Source: Cryptomeria japonica (Eukaryota > Streptophyta > Pinopsida > Cupressales > Cupressaceae). From it: 64,000 nucleotides of DNA. Under the pieces are notes generated by a model. The model was given only the letters and a program-made list of their open reading frames with translations, made no database searches and was not told the DNA's origin. Both the position numbers and the translations under genes were made by a program. Positions 54,550 to 64,000 of the stretch are shown here, one piece after another (the first letter of the stretch is position 1; each line of letters starts with the position of its first letter). Location: contig NC_081406.1 of the NCBI RefSeq assembly GCF_030272615.1, positions 471,376,400-471,440,399 of the forward strand. Reading direction: 5' to 3'.

Positions 54550-56304
54550 GCGATCATATGAACACTACGTGCATATGCAAGCTAAAGTACAGAAAAGTAA
54601 ACATTATTTGAAAAAGGATATATCCATAAGTCTGTCGAACGAAGCCCCCAGCGGTATCTGCAGTACACAGTTAGGAACCGCACCCTACAAAACACACGTT
54701 AGATCACAAAATCACCTAATGCTTACTAAGGAAGGTGATGAAAATCTGAGGGTAGCTATATGCCCCCCCTGTTTCGACTTGCTAATTTTAGTGAGTTGAA
54801 ACAGGGTATCATGTTTACCACTTCGAATTGTTAAAGAATATTGATGACAAATGCTCACAAGAAGATTTGATATGAGATCAAAAACTAATGGAGAATCATT
54901 TGGTAAGAAAGAGGACCAAATCTCAATTCCAACACAACAAAGAGTGTGAGGATTTGAGAGTTCTCTAACACAAGATGAAGGATGTAAATGGAAACAAAAT
55001 GCAAAGAGAAGAAAAGAAAGGAAAAAAGCATGAATACACACATTGGTGATCCATGAAAAGAATAGTGAGAGAGAGAAAACATGGACTTCTCGCCCCTAGA
55101 TCTTGTCTAGGTGATCCATGGGAAAAAGGACATGGAAAACTAGCCCCTAGAGTCTGTCTAGGTGATCCATGTAAGGGAGAAGAGTGAGAAAGTCTAGCCT
55201 TATGCCGCTAGTTCCACTCAACCTCGTGCATGTGTGTGTAAGGGAGGTTAGAAGCACCTCATAGGAGTCTATGCCCGAGTATGCTACAACCTGTATATGT
55301 ATAGTACAAAAGCGTGACATCTCGCTCTAAGAGTCTGTGCTCTGGTTCCGAGAATGACCCATTGCTCAAAAAGTGTAATGTTTACGTCATAAGAAAAGTA
55401 GAACAAGGATACCTACCTTCATCACAAAAGAAGATACCCCGAAAATGCAACAATGTCATAGATCCAAGCAAGAGAGTTTTGCACTCTTTAAGCAAGGATA
55501 AGATAGTTGAAAAAGGGATATCTTGTAGTATGTGTAAAGGAGATCCTTAGAGGAGAAGAGATCTTTGTACAAAAGACACCTATCCCCAAGAGGAATTGTC
55601 TTAGACAAATATAACATCTTCTAGAATAAGACAAAGAAGAGAATAAGAATGCAATACTTCCTTCTTTTGCGAGGTGAAAGTGATTCTTAATGAAGTATGA
55701 CGCTCCTTTTAACCCAATTGGGAGATTGAATTCATTATGGATGTATTTTACCAAGTGCAAAAGAGGTTGTAGTCAAGGACTTACACCTCTTGTAAGAGGG
55801 AATCCTTGAACAAACAACAACAAATGCATACAAGGAATAACATCAAGTAATAAAGTTCACACCATCCCCGAAATAGGAAAAAGTGGATCCTCAGATAAAA
55901 ATAAGAAAAGATCATTGCCTCCCAAGGATAAGGACAATGAGAAGGACTTACACAATCTTCCAGGGAGAGATTTAGACATAAACAAAATGTACTACATACT
56001 CACATGAGTTCATGCAAGAAAGACATTAGTGTATGTAAAATGCTCCTCACAAGAAGTGGGTAGGATAAGAAAGAGAATACACATCTTCTCCCATATCTAG
56101 GAAAAGAGAATTCTAAAGAAAAGATGATCAATATTTCCACACTATTAACCCATAGGAACAAGAGATAACATAGAAAAATTAGGCTATTATGTTGCTTCAA
56201 AAATATGATTGCACTTGAAATTGTACCATCATGAATGACAATGAGCCCCCAGTAAATGAGCTACCAATGTCACATAATGATGAGCAACATAATAGCCATT
56301 AATG
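54550..56304. other. Tat-2 non-coding stretch where RT and integrase would be expected
   Basis: No frame on either strand shows a pol motif. Repeated words TCTGTCTAGGTGATCCATG occur twice at 55096-55165, each after GCCCCTAGA. Confidence 0.7.
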
Positions 56305-56925
56305 TTATTTAAAGACATGATAGACTAAATGAGGTATTTGAATATGACATGCTAAATGCTCAACTATAAGTGAGATCAAAAACATGTATAAAGTGATAAA
56401 AATTGAAGAAGAAAAGTCACAAGAAATCTTAGAAGAGGGATGAGTGTAATTTATTAGAGCCTTATCCCTGGAGGAAAGGACTTTATGATGAATAGGAGAT
56501 AAAGATTCATAAGTGGATTTAGAAACTTGAGGGGATTCATAAAGAGATTTGTTCATCGCCAAGATTTCCTTATGAGGGGAATGAGAGTTGATAGAAGTAG
56601 AAGATGATTTAGTTGAAGTGAGATCGTCATCACTACTAAATATAGCATTTACATTGAGAGATGGTCTTTTAGATGCTTTCGTGGGCTTAGAAAGATTATA
56701 TCCAAGTCCAAATGAATATTCATGCATGTTATGTTCTAAAGGAACTTTAATTCCTTGTTCATTTGCGCCACAACCATTTCCACTATAGTCACTCTTAGCC
56801 AAAATATGAAAACCACAACCATAACGATTAGCCATTTCAAAAAGAAAAGGTGGTTTTTCATAAGACAGAATCAAATTCTTTAGAATTAGAGGTGTGAGGA
56901 GAAGAAGTTTGAGAAGCGGCCACAA
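56305..56925 (-). CDS. Tat-2 G-patch-like ORF
   Basis: A 206-residue frame overlaps the end of the long ORF by about 68 bp in another frame. It contains DYSGNGCGANEQGIKVPL and then FGLGYNLSKPTKA, a glycine-spaced G-patch-like pattern corresponding to the one in Tat-1. A Ser-rich part follows. It was probably joined to the long ORF and separated by a frameshift; a programmed shift is possible but unproven. Confidence 0.6.
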   Translation of the reverse strand: MWPLLKLLLLTPLILKNLILSYEKPPFLFEMANRYGCGFHILAKSDYSGNGCGANEQGIKVPLEHNMHEYSFGLGYNLSKPTKASKRPSLNVNAIFSSDDDLTSTKSSSTSINSHSPHKEILAMNKSLYESPQVSKSTYESLSPIHHKVLSSRDKALINYTHPSSKISCDFSSSIFITLYMFLISLIVEHLACHIQIPHLVYHVFK

Positions 56926-59515
56926 AATTATTGCTCATAGGTTCAGGTAAGACTGATTGATCTCTAGTTTCTTCCTTCTTTTTAACTTTAAGCTCTCTAG
57001 GAGGAACCCTATACTCACCTACAAAGGTGGGATTAAAATCAAGAGATCCCCAATCGTCTTCTATGAGAACCTTCTCAGGATCAAAAGCCTTTTCATGTGT
57101 AGATTCAAGTTGAGAAGAATCTTCTTCAGGAACTTCAGACTCATCCAAAGAATTTTGATTATCAGAGGGTGATGATTCATCCATAGGCATCTTGTTTAGC
57201 GAGTCATCACTAGAAGAGGAAGGCTTAGAAGAACTCCCTTTGGAAGTAGATGTTTGCAAACAAGCTTGAAAATTAGTATCACCTATCAAGGTATATGTCT
57301 TATTATTATAAATAAATTTAACTTGTCTATGCAATGTAGAGGGGACAGCTTGCATATTGTGAATCCAAGGTCTCCCTAATAACAAGTTGTATGTTAGATT
57401 TCCCGACATAACATGGATAGGAGTAGGCAAAGTAACAGGTCCCACTGTGATGGGTAAGGTGATAATACCTAATGAAGATTTAGCCACATTATCAAAGCCT
57501 CGAATGGGACGAGAGTCAGGCTCAATAAGGGATGTATCCACATTCATCTTATGTAATAAATTAATGCTACACACATTAAGGCCAGAACCATTATCTACCA
57601 GTGTTCGTCTTATAGCAGTGTCATTTATGATAACCACAATCATCAAGGGATCATATTGATGTTGAATTTCACTAGTAGGCAACTCATCTTGAGTAAACAC
57701 AATTTGAGCTTTAGGATTCATCACAGAGTTAACCAAAGACACTATATTACTAGATGTATTAGGTGGAGGAACATTCAAATCTTTCAAGGCATTTTGTAAC
57801 ATTCCATGATGAGCAGAAGAAGTTTGGATCAAATCCCAAAGGGATATCTTAGCAGGGGTAGCTTTAAGTTGTTCTATGAGATCATATTCCTTGCCAAGAA
57901 TTTGTGAAATACGTGGAGCTTGAGGAAGAATAGGTTGGGAAGGAGGAAGTGAAGTTGGGATAACTGGAGGAGGATTAGGTTGCCTATTGTTTCTTGTGTT
58001 ATAGGTATGGGCAACCGCATGATAACTCTCTCTAGTCAGTTGCTTAGCATACTCATAAGGGCTCTTAGAATAACCTCCTTGCACAGTAATAATAGGTTTC
58101 TTAGGAGTGCAAAAAGAATCATTAGCATAACCACCTTGAACCACTAAGATAGGCTTATTTAAAGGTTGAGAATTTTGAGAAGGACAAGCACCTTGGACAG
58201 TGAAGAGAGGTTTGTTAGGTATTTCATTCACATGTATCAAATTGATTGAGGATGGTTTAGAGGAATGAACAAAAGTGTTGGAGGAATTATTGATAGTCTT
58301 CTCTTGCACTAAAATCTCATCACAGATTAAATCAATTTTAGGAGAGAGACAAGAGGTAGGCATTGATGTTCTAGTAGGAAGAGTAATACTAGGAAAGATC
58401 ATATCATCCTCTATCATCAAAGGATCTACATGGGGAATAAACTCTCTAGGAGAAGGATCAACATTACTCTCTAAAGTCTCACTTTTGAGAGGGAGATCTT
58501 TGAAAGAGATGTTAACCATCTTGCTTTGAACTAGGGTATCCTTATGAGTAGAACCAAGTTGAGGAGAGGGAGATGCTTTATTTTTAGAGGGAGAATAATT
58601 GAGATTCAAGGAAGGTGGGAAACTATCAATGGAGTTTTCAATCTTGATTTCATCCCCTTTGGCTAGGGGTAGAGAATAATCTACACCTTCTTCTAATGGT
58701 TCATCCCAAATAGTGAGGTTGTTGAAAGGAATGTTTGAAGTATTGTCAATTTCGGGAGAGGAGATAACATTGTTTATTAATTCCTCATCCTTAGGAGGGA
58801 GAGCATCAATAGATGTGTTAAACTCATCCTCTTTCCTCAAAATATGTTCAATATGATCTTTAGGGGAGAGAGAATTAAGGAAATTGCCTATTATTTCATC
58901 TTCTTTCTCTAAGGGATGCTTATGGGTAAGACAAACTTTAGGAGAAGGGTAAGCATTTATCATTAATTCATCATCTCTAGTGGGAATTTTGTTGGAAAAG
59001 GAAATGCCATCACTAGGAAATGTAGGGATAATTTCATCTTCTTGCACAAAAGAATCCTCATGAAGGGAGTGTTTTTTAGGAGGAACATGAACATATTTCT
59101 CCAAAGATTCATGCTTAGGAAGGAGATCTTTGAAAGAAGTGTTCATAACCTATTGTTGCACTAACATGCCCCCATTGAAAGGACCAACTTTAGGAGAAAA
59201 TAAGTCAATGTCCATCAATACCTTTTCACTTAGAGAGGCATCATGTAGGGAAGGTGAAGTAACATTAAGAAATGTGTTTATAATATCATTATCTTCCTCT
59301 AGGATAGATAAATAGGAAGGGCACATTTTAGGAGAATTGCCAAGATCACTCTTAAAGTCTTCATCCTTAGAGCATGGGAGAGTCTCAAAGGGATTGGTAG
59401 CAACTCTTTTAGGCACTAAAATGTTGTTATAGATGGGGGGAGGTTCTTTAGGAGAAGGAAAAATTGAAACAAGGGAAGCTAACCCATTATCACATCTATG
59501 AAATGAATGCATCAT
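56858..59515 (-). CDS. Tat-2 long ORF with repeated N-terminal part, VQG motifs and protease domain
   Basis: From the ATG at 59515 one frame runs about 885 codons with a single TAG at 59150-59152 (after CAACAA); from the ATG at 59146 it is 762 residues open. The first 300 residues hold imperfect repeats with EDEII and LSPK words (KEDEIIGNFLNSLSPK, RDDELMINAYPSPK) and a repeated SFKDL unit. Then come TVQGACPS, VVQGGYAN and TVQGGYSK. A helical spacer (ISLWDLIQTSSAHHGMLQNA) leads to the protease: RRTLVDNGSGLNVCSINLL with DNGSG active site, then YNLLLGRPWIH. No gag capsid domain is recognised. The position and long open frame suggest selection until recently. Confidence 0.85.
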
Positions 59516-59839
59516 GACAACAATTTTCCTCTTTCAAATGATAACACATGCAAAATAGAAGGAAATGTTTAATTTTAACCAATGCAAGCACTTAGAATGT
59601 AGATTTAGAAAATGAAATTTATGATTCAAATGAGTTCCTAAATCAGATTTGAAATTAGTGATCCCAATTAAGCTATCCACAAGTTCAACTTTGAATTGAA
59701 AAATTAAGGTTTTTAGCAAAAATTTCCTCCAGATTTTTGAATCTTGCAAGAAATTAAAACTTGGAAATACAAATTTCAATTTGAAATAGCATAAATACTC
59801 AAATTTGAAAACATAAATCAGAATTAGAGAAGATTGGAG
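59516..59839. other. Tat-2 leader
   Basis: AT-rich sequence between the primer site and the first ATG, no feature seen. Much shorter than the Tat-1 leader. Confidence 0.6.
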
Positions 59840-59857
59840 TTCACGTCGGGTTCACCA
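59840..59857 (-). promoter_or_regulatory. Tat-2 primer-binding site (tRNA-Trp)
   Basis: The plus strand TTCACGTCGGGTTCACCA equals, as I recall it, the last 18 nt of plant tRNA-Trp including CCA, without mismatch. It lies three bases from the LTR. tRNA-Trp priming is rare among plant elements, where Met, Asp, Lys and Arg types prevail. Confidence 0.8.
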
Positions 59858-59860
59858 AAA

Positions 59861-61490
59861 TGTGTGGGGGAAAAAGTGACACTAAGCAAACATGCCCTAA
59901 TCTCACTTTCAATCACACATTTGTGGAATACAAAAGAGCCTAGAGGTATCACACAATTGGCTACTTCTTTTTGTGGAAGAGAGAGCCACGGGCTACCTAT
60001 TAGGATTTCTATTCCTTTGTTGCAAATGATAGATAGATGATGCAAGTTCAATTCCTAACCCCAAAGTGCAAGAATGAACTAATAACAAGATTGCAGAATT
60101 GAACTTAAACAATGGAAAGCTGTAAACACAAGGACAAGACAAGAATGTAAATGCGTACCTGGTGTTAAAATCTGAGTGAAAATGTTCGGGACGGGGGCGC
60201 GGGCGCCACTGTCCTGATTCTGCCCCTGAAACTGCTGTTTTGCAACCTGAAAAGCTGTCAAAAATGTTGAAACTTGCTATCTGACAGAAGGACCAGGGCG
60301 CCCAGCGCCCCTGTCTTGGTAGGACCAGGGTGCCCCACACCCCTGTCCTGGTCTTTTGCTCTGCAATTTGGTGTGTTGTCCCGTCTCAGTCTGCTTCTGT
60401 CGGATCTGCAACTTGCGGCGTCGTCCGAATCCGAAACCTGCACTTATATCTGAAAAGGTATGGTGGGCAGCTATATAGGGTTTTGCCTTAGTCAAACCCC
60501 CGCTTTGGTGATTTCCACCTCCACGAATAGCCAAGTTGTATTGTAAAAGTAATGTGTGTACAGACCTTGTGTGTGTGCAAGATCCTAAAATGCAAGTAAG
60601 CAAACTAGAGCAACCTAGAAAGTAAACCCTAATTGCTTGCAAATGATAATGTAAATGCTCCAAATCAAGATGCAAAGTGATCTAAAGCATGAATACAAAT
60701 GATATGATGAAGCTTATGCAAAGACATGAAAACAACATGAAATCATACCCAACCCCAAGGGAGGGGTACAAGCCAATCTTCAGTCGGTGATCCCTTATTG
60801 TTCTTCAATGCCTTCAAAGCCCTAAATGGATGAATGAAATTGATGGATGCTTGATGGATGGATGTTGAATGTTGTTGAAGTCTTCAAAGATCTGCTCTTT
60901 CGCTGCATAGAAGACCCTTGAAACCAAAAATCTGGATCCTTTCAAATGAAGAAAGAGAGCTCTTATATATGAAACCCTAGGTCATAATTTCAACTTTTGG
61001 CCGACCTAGAGATTGAATCTCCCGCCAATTTCTTGGGGTTAAGCTTTATTTTATGATTGGATCGTGCTCCTAAAATTTCGGGAAAAATGTCTGGGACCAT
61101 GTGCACGCCGGGCGCCATGGTCCCGACAACTTTTCACCAAATTTTAAGGGCCGTCGGATATGATGATTTTAGAGAGAATCCCAAAGTTATAGCTGATTTC
61201 GAGATGTTTTGACCCTTGAAATCAAGCCCCCAAGTTCAAAATAGGACCTAATTAGGGTTTTTGATTAAATGATGTATTGGAAGAATAAAATGAAAGGGGC
61301 ATACTTTAATGAAAAGGTCCCAACTTTATGATATGGGAGATGATAAAATAGACCCCTAGACCTAATTAATTTAATTAACTAAGTGATAAAGGAGAAATGC
61401 AATGCAAAATGCAAAATGCACCAAGGCGGGTGCTAAACTAGGTGTGAAATTGTACAACCCTAGCAAGTGCATACAATTTACGACGCTACA
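59861..61490 (-). repeat. Tat-2 5' LTR
   Basis: It is 1630 bp, TGTGTGGGGG to GACGCTACA. By eye about two dozen substitutions separate the first 600 bp from the other LTR and fewer the remaining kilobase. Confidence 0.94.
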
Positions 61491-61495
61491 GGAAG

Positions 61496-62218
61496 AGATC
61501 CCCAAGTACATTGGGAGAATAAAAAGGAATTAAAAATTCCTTGGGAGATGGATGAGGAATTAAAAATTCTCAAATAATGAAGTGCATGGGGAAAGGGAAT
61601 GAGAAAAGGAATTTAAAATTCCTTAGGAAGGTGAGATTTTGAATTTCTTTGAAATGACCCAATTAGGTGCATTTAAGGTTGCAAGGTGAGGAGGGGACAA
61701 GTGGATTTAACCATTTATGGCTATTGGTTGACTTGGTGGCTAATTATGCGGATTAGCCACTAGCAAATGATTAGGGGAGATGGTTAGGTGGGATAATGAG
61801 ATATTAGAAGACAATTGGGATTTGTAGGAGGATTTTACAAGAGGAGAGAGAACGAGTGGAGGAATTAAAAATTGAAGAATAATTTTAAGCATGATTTTGA
61901 GGGATTCTAGAAGAATTAATTAGGCTAATGAAGGATTAGAGGAAGTGATTTGTAGGAATCACATGACTAAGTTAATTAGTTGTAATTAACTAACTAAGAG
62001 GGGATTTTGGAAGAATTAATTCATTTTGATGACTTTAGAAGAATGAAGGATAATCAATTTATTTAATAAATCAATTATTGGATTATAGTGAGGGGATTAA
62101 TTAAACTGAATTTAATTAATTATGAGAAGAATAAAGGGTAACATAATTAAATTGATTAATTACGTAAAAATAATAAAATTAATTAAATATTTAATTTAAT
62201 TAATTTTGGACGTCTACA
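61496..62218 (-). repeat. Tat-1 5' LTR, outer part
   Basis: It resumes with AGATCCCCAAGTACATTGGG after the Tat-2 duplication and ends GGACGTCTACA. It aligns with 36514-37255. Confidence 0.93.
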
Positions 62219-62223
62219 CATGC

Positions 62224-62340
62224 TATTATGTCTATTTATGTTGAGCTTTTGTAACTATTGTAACAATCTATAAAAAAAATTGCATTATCCTCCTCTCAAG
62301 GTTAGTGTAGGAAGTTGTTCCGCTACTTAACTTCCTTACA
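62224..62340 (+). repeat. Copia-2 3' LTR, part 2
   Basis: TATTATGTCTATTTATG after the CATGC duplication matches the 5' LTR remnant at 20671-20788 down to CTTCCTTACA. Confidence 0.92.
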
Positions 62341-64000
62341 TCTTATACGAACCATGTTCATCATATAAACACTATAGAATCAGTCATAAGCATCATAGGA
62401 GCATACACATAAGATCATAATCATTAACCCTGCATTGCAAATCATATAGACATCACATGTAGTCACTGCCAAAATCATATATTTCTTACATATTGTTGAG
62501 CCCTATTTTTGATATCTTATTTAGACCCTTAATTTTGTTTGAAACTCTTTTATATTTTCAAAAGACATTATATTGCATAGCTTATGTCCTTATTATACCA
62601 TAACTTTAAGTGAACCTTTGATGTCTTGAAGTCTTTTTGAATGAATGCCATGAATACTAGATGAATGTGTTTTTGGTTATGAATGGTGATAAATGTCATG
62701 TTTTAAGTGATTTTGAATTAATATAGATGTTTGCATGCTTAACCTCTTGAATGGAACTATTATAAGAATGGTTTCAGGTTGTTAAGAAATCAGTTAATGT
62801 AGTTGCCAAGTTGTAGCTGAGCCATGAGGAGATTGGAAGTAACAATCCAAGAAGGAGTCAATATTGTTATAAACAATTAGCCATCTATTATGACATTTAA
62901 AGAATATTTGATTCAGTCCAAGAGTAGTCATCTTCTCATTCACTCGCCATATTTTCTGGTGGATTAAATATAGGAGAAATATGTTGTGAAAACCGATTGC
63001 CACGAGTACAGTCCTACTTTGATTCAAGTTTTATGTTTCTTGTTTTCATGTTTTCAATAAAATCTATCCTCCTGATCTTTAGGAGTGGAGCGGCTGAAGT
63101 AGTTAGATAATAAAAGCTCTTCTCTCTCATAAATTCAATAAGCCTATTCTAGAAAATTCTAGTGTGAGAAGATGTGTAATTTCCTATTTTTGTTGAGCAT
63201 TAGAAATAAAGGAAGAAGTCCATATTATCTATGTTACCCGTGTGAGTGCCTAATAGAATTATGAATACATAGTATTTGAGTTTTGAAATAGTTGCTAGAA
63301 GAATCATCCAAGGGGGCCCACTCATGAGGACTTCACTTGTTAGTTTTTAGTTGGTTTCAATTTTATTCATAGCATAGTTTCAATACTTGAATGCTCCTAC
63401 AGCCGCAAAAACTATGTTTTGTGATGTTCCTACAACCAAGGTAGAAAAGAACTATTTCTTTTATTCGTTATAGTTTTATTGTTCTTGAGAAATGTTTGTT
63501 AGCATTTATCTTAATAGAAAAGTAGTTGGTGGTTTCCAAATTTGATTGCTTTTTGAAATTTTTCTTTCTTGATCTATGTTTTAGGACCAAGAAGCTCCTA
63601 GTGCACAAACAATGCTATCCCATTTCAAGTCATACGTCTAGGTTGATATGATAAATGAGCTTTAATAGTGGGATCTGATGGCTACTTAGTAAAGATATCA
63701 TGTCTTTGAGTTGAGGTATTATGCTCAGTTGTCTATCCATTGTTAGAGACCAACAGATATCAAAATATTTGTTTTAATGTACAAAATCAATCAAATGGAG
63801 TAAGTGTCTAATACAATGAATCAAAATTAACTAGTATTGCTTCTATCCTTAAAATGAGTGTGCCTCTTCACAGAAGGCTCAGATGGTCCTTCCTTGGAAG
63901 GAGGCCTAGGTGGCCTCAAAGGTCCCTCAACACTGCTACTACTAGTAGACCTATAAGAACATGTCATGTAGCCTAAAGTATAACTAGGAGCCCTCCTATT
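62341..64000. other. DNA flanking Copia-2, no gene recognised
   Basis: AT-rich sequence without a readable gene or repeat boundary. At about 63835-63960 the minus strand has a Pro/Ser-rich frame (PLRPPRPPSKEGPSEPS) that could be part of another element. It is the only DNA in the window that may predate Copia-2. Confidence 0.4.

Larger units (their letters stand above)
52892..61490 (-). mobile_element. Tat-2: short Tat-like element with tRNA-Trp primer site, no RT or integrase
   Basis: LTRs 52892-54533 and 59861-61490 are flanked by GGAAG (52887-52891 and 61491-61495), the site being uninterrupted in the other Tat-1 LTR. The 5.3-kb internal region has one long ORF with a protease domain and a short G-patch ORF, then about 1.8 kb of non-coding DNA to the purine tract. 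No RT, RNase H or integrase is visible, so it must have moved with enzymes from another element. Its LTRs are the most similar pair in the window, and it lies deepest in the nest, so it is the youngest insertion of its stack. Confidence 0.93.
35940..62218 (-). mobile_element. Tat-1: Tat-lineage Ty3/gypsy retrotransposon
   Basis: The 3' LTR (35940-37255) and split 5' LTR (52339-52891 plus 61496-62218) are flanked by the target duplication CATGC (35935-35939 and 62219-62223). Gene order on the minus strand is gag, protease, G-patch-like motif, RT, RNase H, a second RNase H, integrase. An integrase downstream of RNase H marks Ty3/gypsy and the second RNase H marks the Tat lineage. Between integrase and 3' LTR lies an extra ORF in antisense. 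Without its two inserts the element is about 16.4 kb, normal for large Tat elements. Confidence 0.93.
20602..62340 (+). mobile_element. Copia-2: outermost Tork/TNT1-like Copia element, broken by three insertions
   Basis: The 5' LTR remnant (20602-20788) matches 35865-35939 joined to 62219-62340, which is the 3' LTR split by Tat-1. The internal region runs gag, protease, integrase (to 23063), then after the CACTA element RT and RNase H (33227-35100). The wording GSLMYVMVCTRPDISQAVGF in RNase H and the compact gag with one knuckle fit the Tork lineage. Its length without the inserts is about 5.3 kb plus the lost LTR part. It is the oldest visible insertion in the window. Confidence 0.88.

Noticed and set aside
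1-64000. Nuclear tRNA, rRNA or snRNA genes
   Set aside because: No cloverleaf with A and B boxes and no rRNA stretch was seen; the tRNA-like segments are primer sites only.

Overview
The window looks like nuclear DNA of a seed plant with a large, repeat-rich genome. I recognise no intact host gene. Nearly everything that can be classified is transposable-element sequence, and the elements sit inside one another. A gymnosperm is a guess from the amount and style of old Copia and Tat-type elements; nothing here proves the taxon.

Layout. The outermost visible element is Copia-2, a Tork/TNT1-like Copia on the plus strand (20602-62340). Three elements broke it. (1) Copia-3 (minus strand, ending at 20601) sits in its 5' LTR. 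(2) A CACTA DNA transposon (23064-33226) sits in its pol gene. (3) Tat-1, a Tat-lineage Ty3/gypsy element (minus, 35940-62218, target-site duplication CATGC), sits in its 3' LTR. These were hit in turn. Copia-3 carries Gypsy-A (minus, running off the left edge to 2753), Copia-1 (plus, 2789-11867, Sirevirus-like), a LINE-type retro-insert with an 18-bp target duplication (14524-16598) and a solo LTR (18935-20497, duplication ATAAC). The CACTA carries a 5'-truncated LINE (26566-27683). Tat-1 carries a solo LTR (about 44325-45553) and Tat-2 (minus, 52892-61490, duplication GGAAG), a shorter Tat-like element with a tRNA-Trp primer site and no RT or integrase. The last 1.7 kb (62341-64000) and most of 23281-26565 hold nothing I can name.

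State of the genes. All polyproteins carry stops or frameshifts. Many stops are TAG, TAA or TGA where CAG, CAA or CGA is expected, which fits C-to-T decay of methylated DNA. Domains remain readable: gag and zinc knuckles, aspartic protease, integrase, RT and RNase H in Copia-1 and Copia-2; gag, protease, G-patch, RT, two RNase H domains and integrase in Tat-1; protease and G-patch only in Tat-2.

Most interesting content. Inside the CACTA element are three fragments of a DRM-type de novo DNA methyltransferase gene, the enzyme class of RNA-directed DNA methylation that silences transposons. Two form a 1.45-kb inverted repeat (27684-29138 against 31443-32898). The third (31052-31222) lies in the loop and can pair with the right arm as a compact hairpin. 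The catalytic Pro-Cys motif is absent, so the likely product is foldback RNA, not enzyme. In rice, CACTA elements carry miR820, which targets OsDRM2, so this looks like an independent transposon-versus-methyltransferase arrangement. Other points of note are an antisense coiled-coil ORF in Tat-1, a repeated V-x-(I/V)-Q-G motif shared by Tat-1 and Tat-2, two further retroelement ORFs of unknown function, and a tract of about 340 bp almost without cytosine on one strand.
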